Shown here: positions 36,475 through 64,000 of the stretch, piece after piece
Layout: each line of letters begins with the position of its first letter
Position numbering within the stretch: the first letter of the stretch is position 1
Origin: Monoplex corrugatus
Taxonomy: Eukaryota; Mollusca; Gastropoda; Littorinimorpha; Ranellidae
Direction: 5' to 3'
NCBI GenBank assembly: GCA_030674185.1
Contig: JAPXFY010000015.1
Span: 23,008,986 to 23,072,985, forward strand
Length of the DNA stretch: 64,000 bases
The notes under the pieces: model-generated
Database searches by the model: none
Told to the model about the DNA's origin: nothing
What the model saw: only the letters and a program-made list of their open reading frames with translations
Program-made: the position numbers and the translations under genes

Positions 36475-36923
36475 GATAGCTTTGTGACAGTATGAATGAG
36501 ACTGGCGAAGACGGTTTCATGAGCTGGAATGCTGTTGATTTAGACTACTGTTTTTATGACCAGCAGGATTTTTCATTTATTTTTATTCAGATAATCAATG
36601 CATGTTTTGTAATCTGCTGTATTTATTTTCAAATATTATCAATGTACATTTTTTTGAAATTTACCATATTTATATTCAAAGTCAGTTTGGTTCTGATTGC
36701 CACTGTGACTGTATAATTCACAGCATAATATTTCAGTGTTTATTTTGTTCTCTGTGTAAGTTTCCATGTACTGATTCTCAAAGTTAACTTTATTCTGTTT
36801 ATCAAAGAATTCTTTTATTGTTGTAATTTACGGCATGTCCAACATTTTATAAAAGGATAGTTGATCTGGTTGTTTTACAATTCATCTTATTTATATTACA
36901 TAGGTGTAAATCACACAGTAAAT

Positions 36924-37735
36924 CTGTCTCTCATGTGATGCGTAACCAAACAGAACTAGCACTGTTTTTCATCTGCACTGGGAAAAGACGGAGATCTGTA
37001 CAAAAGTGTTGCACTGAATTTTGTGAAAGGACTCGGGAACACAAAATACCATGCTTGTGGGCGAAACTTTTAAATTACTGTAATACAAAAGATCTGCACA
37101 AATCTGATTCATTGCGTTTGGGGGCAGGGTTATGGAACAGTGTGTCTTATTTCTGTGCTAAACCCCATCAGATCATATTCATACAAGACTGCCATTGAGA
37201 TTTGCAAGGGATAGGGAACAGTGTGTTATATCTGTGTGTAAAACCATCAAATTACATACATACACGACTATCACTTATATCATCATCTTGAATATGCCAT
37301 ACATCTTGAGAATTTCCTGTCAGTTTGCGATGTATGTTCTGATGTTTCTTGATGCTCATTTGTCTCAAATGGCCAGATTTCAAGCCATTAACACTAAAAA
37401 CAGTTACTATGTCTTAAAACTGTTCATATGCTTTCATGATTATTACAGCTACATAATATTCAGTATATACTGAGATGCACCGCAAAAATTGTTTTTGTTT
37501 CGTTGATTATATGCTTTATCGTCAGTATCATGATTTTTCTTTCACACGCATTATTTCTTTTAAAAAGGTGGCTTTCAATATGCTTTGTCATTCTACATCA
37601 TTAGGTATACAGTATTAATCACATGGGTAACAGGGGCATTGTTTTTGTAATTGAACCTGTGATATTTCAGGTTATTATTAAGCATTTTTTGGTAATTAAA
37701 AGCTTCTTTCTGTAGTCCCATTTTTATACATTAAT
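36924..37735. repeat. Segmental duplication of 31826-32633
   Basis: More than 95 percent alike by eye over about 810 bp, same orientation, about 5.1 kb away. It includes the 715-bp insertion minus its left edge plus about 100 bp of the neighbouring decayed LINE, so a piece spanning an insertion junction was copied. Confidence 0.85.
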
Positions 37736-39946
37736 TCAGATTCGAAGGCATAATTATGAATGGTTCATGTTTTGACATTTGAAGTTCAGAACGTACATGT
37801 CAATGTGATAGCTATTTTACAATTAAGAAAAAATATGCTTGTCTGATCTGGTAAGCTGTTTGCTCTGATAGATCTTATGGAAGTCTTTGTCATGCTGAAG
37901 ACTGTAATTCTCATGCTTGATTTGTAGCACAGAAGGTGCAAAGCCTTGGACGTCAACTGGGATCAAGAGTGTGACCAGATGTTTACGCCCATTTTTTGTT
38001 TTCAGATGAAGATTGTCATGAAATAGGAAGAGGTTTGATACTTTGTTTTATAAATATGAATTTCATGCAAAACTGACCAGTTATTTAGTGTCAGCATGTG
38101 AAAGGTGCTTTGAAAAAAAGCCCCTAGCCATGGATCAACTGGACTTTTAATAATGATGCAACATTAACATTTCACCCCCAAAAGTGTTAAATAGGATCAG
38201 TGTAATGATGAAATCTGGAAAAAAAAATTGGATTTTCTCATGTTGTTTGTGCCTATTATGTTCTACCGATTGTGTTAAATATCTACAATATTCCACCGAT
38301 TGTGTTAAAAGATTTGCAAAATTTCTTTGTTGTATCAGTCATCTTCCCCCCTACCTTCTTTTTAGCCTGCTGTGGGTAGAAATTGCTGTTTTAGGCATCT
38401 GCACACAGTGTATGTGCCATTTTCAATATTCTTGTATATTTTTTATTCATTTTAAGAGAATTTTCTTCTTTTTATTCATTTCATTTGTTTATTCATTATT
38501 GATACTTTTGGCACTTGTTGGAAAGGATATGTTGCCCAGGAAGAAGGTCTGTGTCTCTCATCCTGCCAGATGTTTATTTGTATGCAGACTATTTTATTTA
38601 ACAATGTACATGCTGTGCTACTGTTGCAATGTAGGATTTGGTTAAATAATTCAAAAGGATGAATGTGTTCTATGTTATGATAGATGTCTCTGCTTGTTTT
38701 TTTGTTTTTTTTAATTTTTGAAAAACATTCTACAATTGATCTGAGTTGTATCATCAGAATCAGTAAATCCAGGCATTGCATAAAATTATATATAACATTA
38801 GAGAACCATTTGCTGTATGCCCAAATGAATAAAAGACAACCAGTTCAGATCCAGTGAGCATCAGTTTTTAACTGTAAATGAATGGGTGTATATATATGAA
38901 AATGAGTATTTTGCCCTATTCAGAGCGAACTCCAGGAGGGTTGAAGAATAGATAATCTGTGAATTGTTTAGTGGTCTCCACCGACTTCCCCGTGACTAAA
39001 TATCATCAGAGGTAGGAGGTATGTTGTCTGCTATCCATAGATCTGTAGACTCAACCTCCATTATATGCCCCCTCTCTCTTTGATGTTCTCTTTGCTGTGT
39101 GATGATGGTGATGGGTTGAAAATTTGTACTTGTATGCTTTACAAGTTTTTTGCTTATTGATGTCTTTCTTTGCTGGCGTGATAAGCTGTGGTCATATCAA
39201 ATAGATCCCAAGAATGTTACCATGTATATAGAATGACTGCTTGATTTCATATGATAGTTGTTTTTTGTAATATGTATGTAATGCTACATTGCTGCATACT
39301 ATGACCATGGGTTTGGCCATCGTTTTCTTCGCTTGTATTTATTTCACTGTTGTGCTGCACGCATTTTGGATTCTTACTAGAATTTTATCACATTCCATAT
39401 CCTTACGGTGATTGCTGTTTTGTAGCCACACGGTGAAGAGTTTTTGGTGTGTTTTTGTTTTGTTTTGTTTTTTTGTAAAGAGATCTGAGCTTTCCTGTCT
39501 TTTTTTTTTCCGTAGTGATCTCAGAAACTGACAAATTATTTGAGTGTCATATGAGATAAGCAGGAATCTCAATGATGGCTAATTATCTGATGGTCATAAG
39601 ACCTCAAGCTGACTAAGTATCTGATGGTCATAAGACCATCTGCCTGTTTTGTCATACCACCTGTGACATTGCAAAAGTTTTGTTCCATTTTGACTGTTTG
39701 GGTTAAGGAATTTTGAGAAGCCATAATAGCTGAATGGTTGCAGGACCCCTGATAATCATAAGCCTACCGCTTCTGGCAATATTGAAAACCTTCCTTCACA
39801 TTTATCGTCTGCCAGAGGAGAGGTGAGATTAAGCAAAAAATCAAAAAACAAAAAAAAATTGTACTAATTCAAAAGTCAGCATGTTGTGCTGCATTAATAA
39901 CACAAAAAGACATGAGCATGAGTTTGTATGTTTGGATATTACTGCT
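37736..39946. other. Intergenic DNA, no gene seen
   Basis: AT-rich unique-looking DNA with T-rich runs. Short open frames lack coding character. An AATAAA occurs near 38828 on the plus strand, but linking it to the AGTRAP-like gene would need transcript data. Confidence 0.35.
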
Positions 39947-40138
39947 TTAACCCTTTGACTCCAGCATCCTATCCACCAACAGCAAAAACTTAACCCTTTG
40001 ACTCCCTCACCCTATCCACCAGTTTCCTGCAGGAAGCTGGTGGATAGGGTAAGGGAATCAAAGGGTTAAGGTTTTGCTTTGCTAGCATGGTTGACAATGC
40101 AGGATGCTGGTGGACAAAGTGTGTGAGTCAAAAGGTTA
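39947..40138 (+). mobile_element. piggyBac-type palindromic MITE, copy 5
   Basis: Left end TTAACCCTTTGACTCC intact. Right end GTGAGTCAAAAGGTTAT is mutated. The inner palindrome around CTTCCTGCAGGAAGC-type bases is complete. Confidence 0.82.
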
Positions 40139-40377
40139 TATAATCAGTCCCAGCTCTGTACTGATGATAAATCAAAATGGTGTTTGGGATTCATGGCACA
40201 CAGACAATTCCATATGTGCTGCACCCAAATTGGTCAGCGACCTATCTGGCAGAGATCTTGAGCTTGCACAAAATCCTATGTGCTGGCAATTTTGAAATAG
40301 GGAAGGGGAAGAAACTTATGAAACATTAAGATACCACCAGAATGATGGAAATGTTAAGAATGGCAGTGAACAGGCCA

Positions 40378-40440
40378 GTTTTTAATGTTGCAGGTTGGGA
40401 TTGAACTCAGGTATCCTATCTCAAATCTATTGCTCTGTCA
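40378..40440 (-). ncRNA. tRNA-like fragment
   Basis: Minus strand has a B-box-like GAGTTCAATCCC and an upstream GACAGAGCAATAG. Too degenerate for a functional tRNA; adjacent to another tRNA-like segment. Confidence 0.35.
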
Positions 40441-40467
40441 AAAGAACCAACCAGTGTGTGGTAAAAA

Positions 40468-40546
40468 GAGGCCTACCCCAGGGTTGAACCCACAACCCCT
40501 GCATTATGACCATGGCGCTCTAACAACTAAGCTAATGGGCCATTTA
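40468..40546 (-). ncRNA. tRNA-Met-like pseudogene or SINE head
   Basis: Minus strand has an A-box-like TTAGCTTAGTTGTTAGAGC, an anticodon region reading GTCATAATG (CAU) and a B-box GGGTTCAACCC, then a TTTTT run that would serve as a Pol III terminator. Acceptor and T stems do not pair well, so a tRNA-derived repeat or pseudogene is more likely than a tRNA gene. Confidence 0.5.
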
Positions 40547-40881
40547 AGAAAATGTTAAAAGCATCAGTCCCAGCTCTGAGTTGAGAAATGAAAGTGGTAT
40601 ATTTTGTAATAAAGCATGGAAGAACTGGTGGACATTTTGAATGATGTGTGTGGATTAAGCTGATTAAAGACGTATTAGTCGGAATGTAGAATTCTGAGTA
40701 TCGTTCCTTTTTGGTTGCTCAGCAGTTTTCGTACATTCAGAATAAATCTGTTGATAAATTTGTCAAATGTTTTGGTGTTTGTGTATAATACAAGTGGACA
40801 CTCTCAAATGATACACAGTTATAAAATATGAATATGCTAATGCACGCAAGCACAAGCACACACATGTACACACGCATACAA

Positions 40882-41040
40882 ACACACACAAAGCATGAAA
40901 AGGATGTTGCCAAATTTTTTGTCATATTGAAAAAAATCATCGTTTCAAGCATGCCTGATCACATACAAACACACACAAAGCATAAAAAGGATGCTGACAA
41001 TTTCTTTTTGTCATCACATTTAAAAATTATCGTTTCAAAC
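40882..41040. repeat. Tandem duplication, about 95-bp unit, two copies
   Basis: Both halves contain AAACACACACAAAGCAT, an AAAAGGATG(T/C)TG block and ATYGTTTCAA. Confidence 0.75.
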
Positions 41041-41269
41041 AACCTGAAAACATTTCATACAATTTTTCACGATATGAATATCTTTCAATCATAAGTACAT
41101 TAACAAATCAACACAGACTGTATAGATCAAGTTAGCAATGCATTTAAAACATATGTAGCATGTTTTAAAAATAATTTAACAACCATATCCATGAACAACC
41201 ATTTCCAATAACATTCACACAAGTCATTCCAGTAATCTGTAAACTATTTACAAGGGTGCAACTTAGAAA

Positions 41270-41420
41270 AAGTCAGAAAACTGAAAGCGGTCCAGGGACC
41301 GGCAGTGCCCTGTATGGGGGATCTGGGAGGCATAGCCCCCCCAGACGCTGAAGCTTTTTCAAGAAACGGATTTTCCATTTCTGACTCTTTTGAAAAAATG
41401 GATTCCGTTGTCAAATGGAA
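41270..41420. repeat. GC-hairpin interspersed repeat, diverged copy
   Basis: A 'gtatgggggatctgggaggcatagccccccc' core sits between AT-rich flanks and resembles the cores at 48.48 and 49.23 kb. Confidence 0.5.
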
Positions 41421-41999
41421 AAAGTTGCACCCATGTATTTAAACAAATTTTCACACTAAACTGGTGCATTTGAAATTTTTCTGCAATGAACTGAGTGGAA
41501 TAACTTTGAATTTCTTTGTGACCAATAACCATATACGCAACCCAAATACACTTACTTTTCTGCTTACAGACTGGACCAAAAAAGTATCAAGATTCAAGCA
41601 CTTAAATCCATAGAAATTCTAAGTGTATACAGCAATTTGCAAAATAAACATGTATCCATTCATTACCAATATGCATCCCTTCCACTCCCAATATGCATCC
41701 CTTCCACTCTCTTACAATGGAACTGGGACTATTTGCATGGAATCACTGTAGACAGACAGTTCCACATGAGCTCTACCTGTATTATCTAGCAGACCCCATC
41801 CAATCTGCACAAAGGTGTCCACAGACAAGGTATTGATTGGAGGTGAGGATGGGATCTGTTAAACACTAAGGTATCACAACCAAAATTACATATTTTTAAC
41901 ATATATCATTAATCAACTGATATACCAGGAAAGAGTATGCTGGCAGCTGTTTTGATAATTTCACAAAACAAATTTGCACAAAGAAAATAATTGATTACA

Positions 42000-42330
42000 G
42001 TATTCACATGGTGCCAAATCTTGACAATTCAAATCAAAGCACACCCACATACCAGATGTACGCATGAAATCAACGCAGACCACCTTTCAGCATGTGAAAA
42101 AACAAAACACACACACACACAAACTGATGGCAAGAGGCAGTTACAAAAATCTTGGGAAATGAGATGGGTTTTTAAAACTGATTTAAAAATAGAAAGGGTA
42201 GGTGATAGACGAAGGGAGAATGGAAGTTTATTCCAAGAAGATGGTCCTGAAACAGCAAAAGAACGCTGGCCAACAAGTTGATAGTTTAGGAACCTGAAGG
42301 GAAAGACTATCGGAAGCTGAGCGCAAAGTG
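42000..42330 (-). mobile_element. CR1/L2-like LINE 3' fragment
   Basis: Minus strand reads FRFLNYQLVGQRSFAVSGPSSWNKLPFSLR..LSIFKSVLKTHL, the C-terminal signature of this LINE group, then a 3' UTR with the 'ccaaatcttgacaattcaaatc' block found near the 3' ends of related pieces at 4.7, 50.2 and 62.7 kb. Confidence 0.75.
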
Positions 42331-42959
42331 TGAGTTGGCATACAGATAGTGATGTTGTTACTAAGGTATGAAATCTATTATTTGTATCTGCATGCCATGA
42401 ACACTCAAACAGCAGCAGCAAGAGTTACCATTTGCACAGTGTAAAACCAGTCATGCACAGACCTCATGTAAGCGATCACTTCTTTATTTGTCTTTCTGTA
42501 ATACATGACGCCCCTGTCTCTTCTTCACACTCAAATATGTGACATGATCATTTCTTCTCTTTCTTTCTGTTTTATAAGACAAATAAGACAACTCCTGTCT
42601 TTCCTTTCTCAACCGAATATGTGACACAATAATTTCTCTTTCTCTTATATGATACCCCTTGGGTTTCCCTTTTCGCCCAGATACATGACATAATCTCTTC
42701 TTCTTTCCATGTGATATGACACCCTGTCAATCCCCTATCACCCAATTATGTGACCGATCATTTCTCTTTCTCTCTGTATTACGTGACACCCCTGTTTTTT
42801 CCTTCTCACCCAAATATGTGACATGACCACTTCTTTCTCTCATAGTGACATAATTGTTTCTTTTTCTTCTTTTTTTTGTTTTGTTATTATATGACGCCTA
42901 TATTTTCCCCTGCATACTCAAACAATTGACATTATCATTTCTTTCTTTCTCTCTCTCTG

Positions 42960-43264
42960 TTATATGACACTTCCTGTCTTTCCCTTCTCACCTATGATAC
43001 ACCCCATCTTTCCCTTTTCACCTATGACACTCCCTGTCTTTCCCTTTTCACCTATGACACTCCCTGTCTTTCCCTTCTCACCTATGACACTCCCTGTCTT
43101 TCCCTTCTCACCTATGACACTCCCTGTCTTTCCCTTCTCACCTATGACACTCCCTGTCTTTCCCTTCTCACCTATGAAACTCCCTGTCTTTCCCTTCTCA
43201 CCTATGATACTCCCTGTCTTTCCCTTCTCACCTATGACACTCCCTGTCTTTCCCTTCTCACCTG
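42960..43264. repeat. 30-bp minisatellite, ten copies
   Basis: Unit CTATGACACTCCCTGTCTTTCCCTTCTCAC. Because 30 is a multiple of three, both strands stay open (MTLPVFPFSP and IGEKGKTGSV repeats); neither looks like a gene. Looser related units extend upstream from about 42480. Confidence 0.93.
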
Positions 43265-43661
43265 ACACTCCGTTTTTCCCTTCTCACCGAATTATGACAT
43301 GCATCCACAAACGGTACATATGTTGCTGGATACCTTAACCATTTTAGTCAACTTTTACTACTTTTTATTTTTGTATTTTCCATTTCCTCTTATCATCGTT
43401 TGAACACTGAAGTGATCATCCATTCTATACATTCATGGTACCTCCATAAAGCAAGAGGCTCCTGGTTCACCTCTCTAATGATGGATTTCATGTGTATTTC
43501 TACCAACTACATGTTGGCAGGGACGCTGTGTGTGCACATGAATCTACGAGGAATTTTATTGAGAATACAGACTGATGTCCAACACCACCGTGTTCTGTGT
43601 GAAAAAAGACCGCTCTTCTCTTTTGAACCTTTCGCACCAAAAATCACTATCACAAACGTAG

Positions 43662-43872
43662 TCCTCTGATTCCTGCTTTCTATCCATCAACTGCACTGCA
43701 CTCTATCCAGCAACTGCAAAAACTTAATCCTTTGATTCCCTCCCTTGTCAACCAGCTTCTTGCAGGAAGTTGGTGGACAGGGTAAGGGAATCAGAGGGTT
43801 AAGTTTCTGCTTTGCTAGCATGGTTGACAATGCAGGATGCTGGTGGACAGCGTGCAGGAACCAAAGGGTTAA
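43662..43872 (+). mobile_element. piggyBac-type palindromic MITE, copy 6 (diverged left end)
   Basis: Right end CCAAAGGGTTAA is present. The inner AATCCTTTGATTCC / GAATCAGAGGGTTAA hairpin and the GCTAGCATGGTTGACAATGC block are present, while the outer left repeat is degraded. Confidence 0.75.
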
Positions 43873-44008
43873 TTTACAGCTATTTCAGTACAAAGACCTG
43901 AGAACAGGAAAGCGAACAATGACCAAAAGCTACCCAAACCAGTCAATAATTAAATGTACATGCCATTAACCAATACCAGTATTAATAAAACCAAACTTCT
44001 GTACATCA

Positions 44009-44053
<45 letters not shown>
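44009..44053. repeat. (AC)n microsatellite
   Basis: Pure AC tract of about 44 bp. Confidence 0.95.
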
Positions 44054-44056
<3 letters not shown>

Positions 44057-44596
44057 CTCATATCAAAAGTTCATCCGACTGCTAATTTGCTAACAGGCAC
44101 AACAAACTACTGATTGCATAGCTGTTTTATACCAAGCAGTTTTTTTCACAACTAAACGAGCGAGTCATGAGCTTAGAGTCATAGACAAAAAATTTCTCCG
44201 GTCATCGTATGTTTTGCCCCCGTGTACATCACATAAAAAGATCAATAATGAAAAAAAACATTCAACTTTCACCACAAAAATATGTCAACATGTTTGTGTC
44301 TTTCCTCTTAAAATGATCTTACCATACGTGTATAAGTTTCTCTCTCACTCCATCTCTCTCTTTCACACACCCAAACATCTCAAAACAAGAGGTAATATTT
44401 GCTACATTAAAATGTAAAAAAAAAAAAGGGGGAGCAATGCTGTGTGGCCACATGGCATTATTAGAGAGATGGCAAAATATGGCTGTAAGACAATCTATTT
44501 TGAATTTCTTTGTATTTCACTTTCTTTTTGATGAAGATATTTTTCCTGACAACTGGACTGAATCAACTGTTTATTCCTCTATTAAGAAAAGCTATG

Positions 44597-44977
44597 TCCA
44601 CAATCTCAAAAATTACAGAAATATCACTTGATGTGATGAAAGTAGTAAAGTGTACAGTACTATCAGTAAAAAAAATTACAGAAGTATCACTGATGTGATG
44701 AAAGTAGTAAAGTGTACAGTACTATCAGTAAAAAAATTACAGAAGTATCACTTGATGTGATGAAAGTAGTAAAGTGTACAGTACTATCAGTAAAAAAAAA
44801 TTACAGAAGTATCACTTGATGTGATGAAAGTAGTAAAGTGTACAGTACTATCAGTCAAAAAAATTACAGAAGTATCACTTGATGTGATGAAAGTAGTAAA
44901 GTGTACAGTACTATCAGTCAAAAAAAATTACAGAAGTATCACTTGATGTGATGAAAGTAGTAAAGTGTACAGCACTA
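44597..44977. repeat. 62-66-bp tandem repeat, six copies
   Basis: Units contain TTACAGAAGTATCACTTGAT, GTGATGAAAGTAGTAAAGTG and TACAGTACTATCAGT, with variable A runs between. Confidence 0.92.
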
Positions 44978-45307
44978 TCCATTTGTTGATGCACATCCTG
45001 TAGGTTCAACAATCCGTTATCCATTGTTAGCCTTGTCTGTGTTATTGCCTTGCCAATGGGCAGGGTGGAACATTTGAATCTTGCATTGGCTTGATATTTC
45101 TGTACACCTGTGTGCTGACAAGCTAAATGTGCAGGGGGCGTATGTGTGCGGGATAGTGATTATGCATGCCCGCATGGGATAGGTGTGTATGCGTGTGGGG
45201 GGGGGGGGGGATTTCAAAATTTTTTATTTACTTTATTTCAGTGAGGAAATTTTGTGCTGTCTTCACACATACATGGATGCATATGTGTGCATGCGTGCAT
45301 GCTTGTA

Positions 45308-45314
45308 TGTGTGT

Positions 45315-45407
<93 letters not shown>

Positions 45408-45423
45408 TGCGTGCGTGTGTGTG
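45308..45423. repeat. (GT)n/(GTGC)n microsatellite
   Basis: TG tract passing into GTGC repeats, just downstream of the PEX5 frame extension. Confidence 0.95.
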
Positions 45424-45549
45424 CCTTTTGGAAAGGACAAATAAAAAATTTTGATTCTTGATTTTTGAATCTTGAATATAAGTGAGAGCACATGTACAGA
45501 CACGTATGCTGATTCAAAGACCACAAAATTCTTGGCCTTGCCTCACCGT

Positions 45550-46200
45550 TCAATGGAAAATCATCCTAAGAACACCAGGCAGATCCTCTGATGTCAAACT
45601 AGCATCACCTACTTTGCTATCACTGCATACAATTGTTCTGCTGTACTTTACTTTGGTATGTGGCTTTCGTAAATCAGATGTATCATTCTCAACAGACCAA
45701 CTGGAATAGAAAGTATGGTCTGTAAAGGAGTCGGAAGATTGGACCAGAGGTTTCGAGTATGATGAAGAATTGGGAAGATGACAATCTGGTAATGCAGTGA
45801 GATGAGAACATGAACAAGAAGATGACTGATAACCATGATTACAGGTTGAGTGATGAAACAGCTGCTGATTCGCACCACTGGAAGACTGCTGATAACTTAT
45901 TCCGAGATCCTGTTGAGAACAACCATCCTGTTGATTACAATCAGTTAACATTTGGGAATGCAGGTGGCTACCAAACTCTGAATCACTTAATACTACTGAA
46001 GACTGATCATAGTTCTGGGATAAACTATCCTCTCCGTAATTCAAGAAAGAACTGGGAGAGGTACGCATGGAGTCCACAGAATCAATCTGTGTAAGTGTGG
46101 AACAAATACTAGTTTCCACACTTTGTGCAAGAGCTGCACCAGTCCTCACACCAAACTCCTTCACAACAGGTGCTCCATCAGTGTCGCAATCACACGGCAG
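45550..46200 (-). CDS. 216-codon in-frame extension beyond the PEX5 stop codon
   Basis: Directly after the PEX5 TGA (46203-46201) the same frame is open from CTG CCG TGT to a TGA at 45552-45550. It reads LPCDCDTDGAPVVKEFGVRT, then a Ser/Gln/Asp-rich stretch (for example SSSGANQQLFHH, SSSCSCSHLTALPD, SSWSVENDTSDL). No known domain and no C-terminal peroxisome signal (it ends LRMIFH). The stop context is TGA-C, the leakiest class. It may be a readthrough product, an alternative last-exon region reached by splicing, a selenocysteine-type recoding, or chance. By equal base use, 216 open codons are expected about 3 times in 100,000. There is no proof of translation. Confidence 0.35.
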   Translation of the reverse strand: MPCDCDTDGAPVVKEFGVRTGAALAQSVETSICSTLTQIDSVDSMRTSPSSFLNYGEDSLSQNYDQSSVVLSDSEFGSHLHSQMLTDCNQQDGCSQQDLGISYQQSSSGANQQLFHHSTCNHGYQSSSCSCSHLTALPDCHLPNSSSYSKPLVQSSDSFTDHTFYSSWSVENDTSDLRKPHTKVKYSRTIVCSDSKVGDASLTSEDLPGVLRMIFH

Positions 46201-62322
<16,122 letters not shown>

Positions 62323-62699
62323 CTGTACAATCAGTTAAAAAAAAAAAAAAAAGGAGGTTGAAGAAAAGCAACAACATCAAAACCAACCATGAAGAATGTC
62401 CCCTAAATCTAAGGTTCTTAGGGAGTGATATCTCACCACTCTCAGGTCAGCTTTTTGAGGGCAGGTCTTATGCTTCACTGGGTAAATTTCTCTAACCTTG
62501 AACAAGGTCAGAAACTCACTCACAGGTGGGTACACTGGAGGCTGCGAAATTTTGTATGCCAGTTATTTTCTGTTCTGTATATCTTTTACCATTCCCCAAA
62601 ACAGTGAAAACAGGTCATGATCTTATAGTGGCCACCCTGACTTGCACAAATACAGGGAGATGGTATGAGTGATACAGCTAGCACATAATAAAAAGAAAA

Positions 62700-63990
62700 A
62701 AATGATGATGATGATGATAATGACAATGACATTTAGAAGGTGCCAAATCTTGATACAAGAATAAAACCAAAATGTGCTCTCTCATCATTCACCAGAACAA
62801 TTACCCAACAATAGCCAAAACTCCAGGGTATAAAGCACTTGCAATCTGGGAAGGGGAAGACAGGTGAGGAGTGGGGCAACAGTGTGGGCATGCAGAGGAG
62901 GAAATCACTGTTGGACAAAAAGGTTTGTCTTCAAGCTACACTCGAAGGAAGACAGAGTTTGTGACTGTCAAATAACAGGGGGAAGATCGTTCCAGTTGTA
63001 AGATCCAGACGCCTATAGACTATGGTATATCTGTATTGAGGAATTTGTAAACAACTAGTATCAGAAGCACAACGGAAAGGTTGGGCAGGGTGTACATTTG
63101 AAGGTGGTCACAAAGATAAAACAGGTGCCAGTTGAAAAAGATGGGGAAAGATCATTCCAGTTGTATAGACCAGACACAAAAAAAGAGCGGTACATCTGTA
63201 CTAAGGAATTGATAAACAACTAATGTCAGAAGCAAAATGGAGAGGTTGGGCACGGGTGTACATTCAAAGGTGGTCACGAAGATAAACAGGTGCCAGTTGA
63301 AAGAGGTGGATGCAGTGGTTAATGATGTCAAAAGCAGCAGAAAGATCTAAAAGAGTAAGTAGTGACATCTGGCTGCAGTCAGCTGAAAGTAATAAATCAT
63401 TCATAATGTGAACACAAATAGTTTCAGTGCTGTGGTCAGAACAGTAAGCTGACTGAAAAGAATGGTAAAGATTGTTGGCTGAGAGATGATTATTCAGCTG
63501 TTTCAAAAACACTTTCTCCAGAAGCTTAAAAAGGAACGGCAAGTTGGAGTTTTTGAAAATGTTAGGATTGAGATTATTCTTTTTCACCAGAGATTGAGCA
63601 ATGGCTGTTTGGAAGATGAGACAGTTCCATTGACAAGAGAGGTGTTGATTTCCATAGAGAAGAGAGGTATCAATGATATACGTTATGGATAGAAGAAGCT
63701 CAGAAAGTGTTTATGAACAGAGAGAGGTAGGTACGAGGTCAAGTTCACAAGAATTGAATGACATTTTTCTTCCAGGATGCTGACAAGCAAGAGTGAGAAG
63801 CCTGTGAATGGAAGATCAGGATGAGATGAAATAAAGAGGTTTTGTCCATCTTGGCTCTAAGACTGCTAATTTTGGAAAAGAAAAAAGTTGAAAAGCTTGA
63901 GGGAGATCTTAAGGGACTAACGTTAGAGGGAAGTGGAGATGACTTAATAGTACCCAAAAGATCATACATGACAGAGAAGAGGTGTCGTGT
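62700..63990 (-). pseudogene. CR1/L2-like LINE, decayed reverse transcriptase region
   Basis: Minus-strand pieces in order: LPSNVSP..FSKISSLRAKMD (near 63.9 kb), NSNLPFLFKLLEKVFLKQLN, FQSAYCSDHSTET and LDLSAAFDIINH (63587-63290). Then a C-terminal WN-x-LPPVI / SFECSLKTNLF piece (near 62.95 kb) and the 3' UTR block 'ccaaatcttgatac'. The catalytic FADD part is deleted and a 170-bp segment is duplicated (63000 and 63155). It runs up to the window edge. Confidence 0.75.
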
Positions 63991-64000
63991 ACTTGTAGAT

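Noticed and set aside
42480..43264. CRISPR-like regular repeat spacing
   Set aside because: The units are contiguous tandem repeats without unique spacers, in a eukaryotic setting.
42960..43338. Repeat proteins MTLPVFPFSP (plus) and IGEKGKTGSV (minus)
   Set aside because: Both strands are open only because the minisatellite unit is 30 bp; no start context, splice signals or flanking coding sequence.

Overview
The window is nuclear DNA from an animal, most probably a mollusc and perhaps a marine gastropod. That guess rests on short coding exons with GT/AG introns, very long (AC)n tracts, and a retroelement mix (RTE, R2/NeSL/HERO-like, CR1/L2-like LINEs) common in lophotrochozoans. It is inference; no sequence here names the species. 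There are no bacterial-style operons.

Three host genes can be rebuilt exon by exon with matching splice phases. (1) CPLANE2/RSG1, a Rab-like ciliogenesis GTPase, lies on the minus strand (6933 down to 2221) in five coding exons. Its P-loop exon carries a one-base frameshift in this assembly. (2) An AGTRAP-like four-pass membrane protein lies on the plus strand (7454 to 29025) in seven coding exons. It is head to head with CPLANE2, with 520 bp between the start codons. (3) The C-terminal two thirds of PEX5, the peroxisomal import receptor, lies on the minus strand (62322 down to 46201) in eight exons; its N-terminal exons are beyond the right edge. The PEX5 frame stays open for 216 further codons after its TGA stop, which is the most unusual observation here.

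Most of the rest is repeat. AGTRAP intron 1 holds a three-level nest: an interspersed element split by an R2/NeSL/HERO-like LINE, which is itself split by a full-length RTE LINE. Each junction has a readable target-site duplication. AGTRAP intron 3 holds a 3 kb 33/35-bp minisatellite with a higher-order repeat near 1.46 kb. The AGTRAP-PEX5 interval (29-45.5 kb) holds a decayed second copy of the same LINE, a piggyBac copy with TTAA ends, a segmental duplication, tRNA-like sequences and minisatellites. PEX5 introns hold a 3.9 kb Ginger-like DNA transposon with long terminal inverted repeats, a foldback element, and tandem copies of PEX5 exon ends next to (AC)n tracts. At least six copies of a piggyBac-type palindromic MITE are scattered from 23 to 62 kb, and CR1/L2-like LINE pieces occur at 4.7, 42, 50 and 63 kb.

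The three genes are not an operon or obvious pathway. CPLANE2 and the AGTRAP-like gene may share a divergent promoter, and AGTRAP-like and PEX5 converge.
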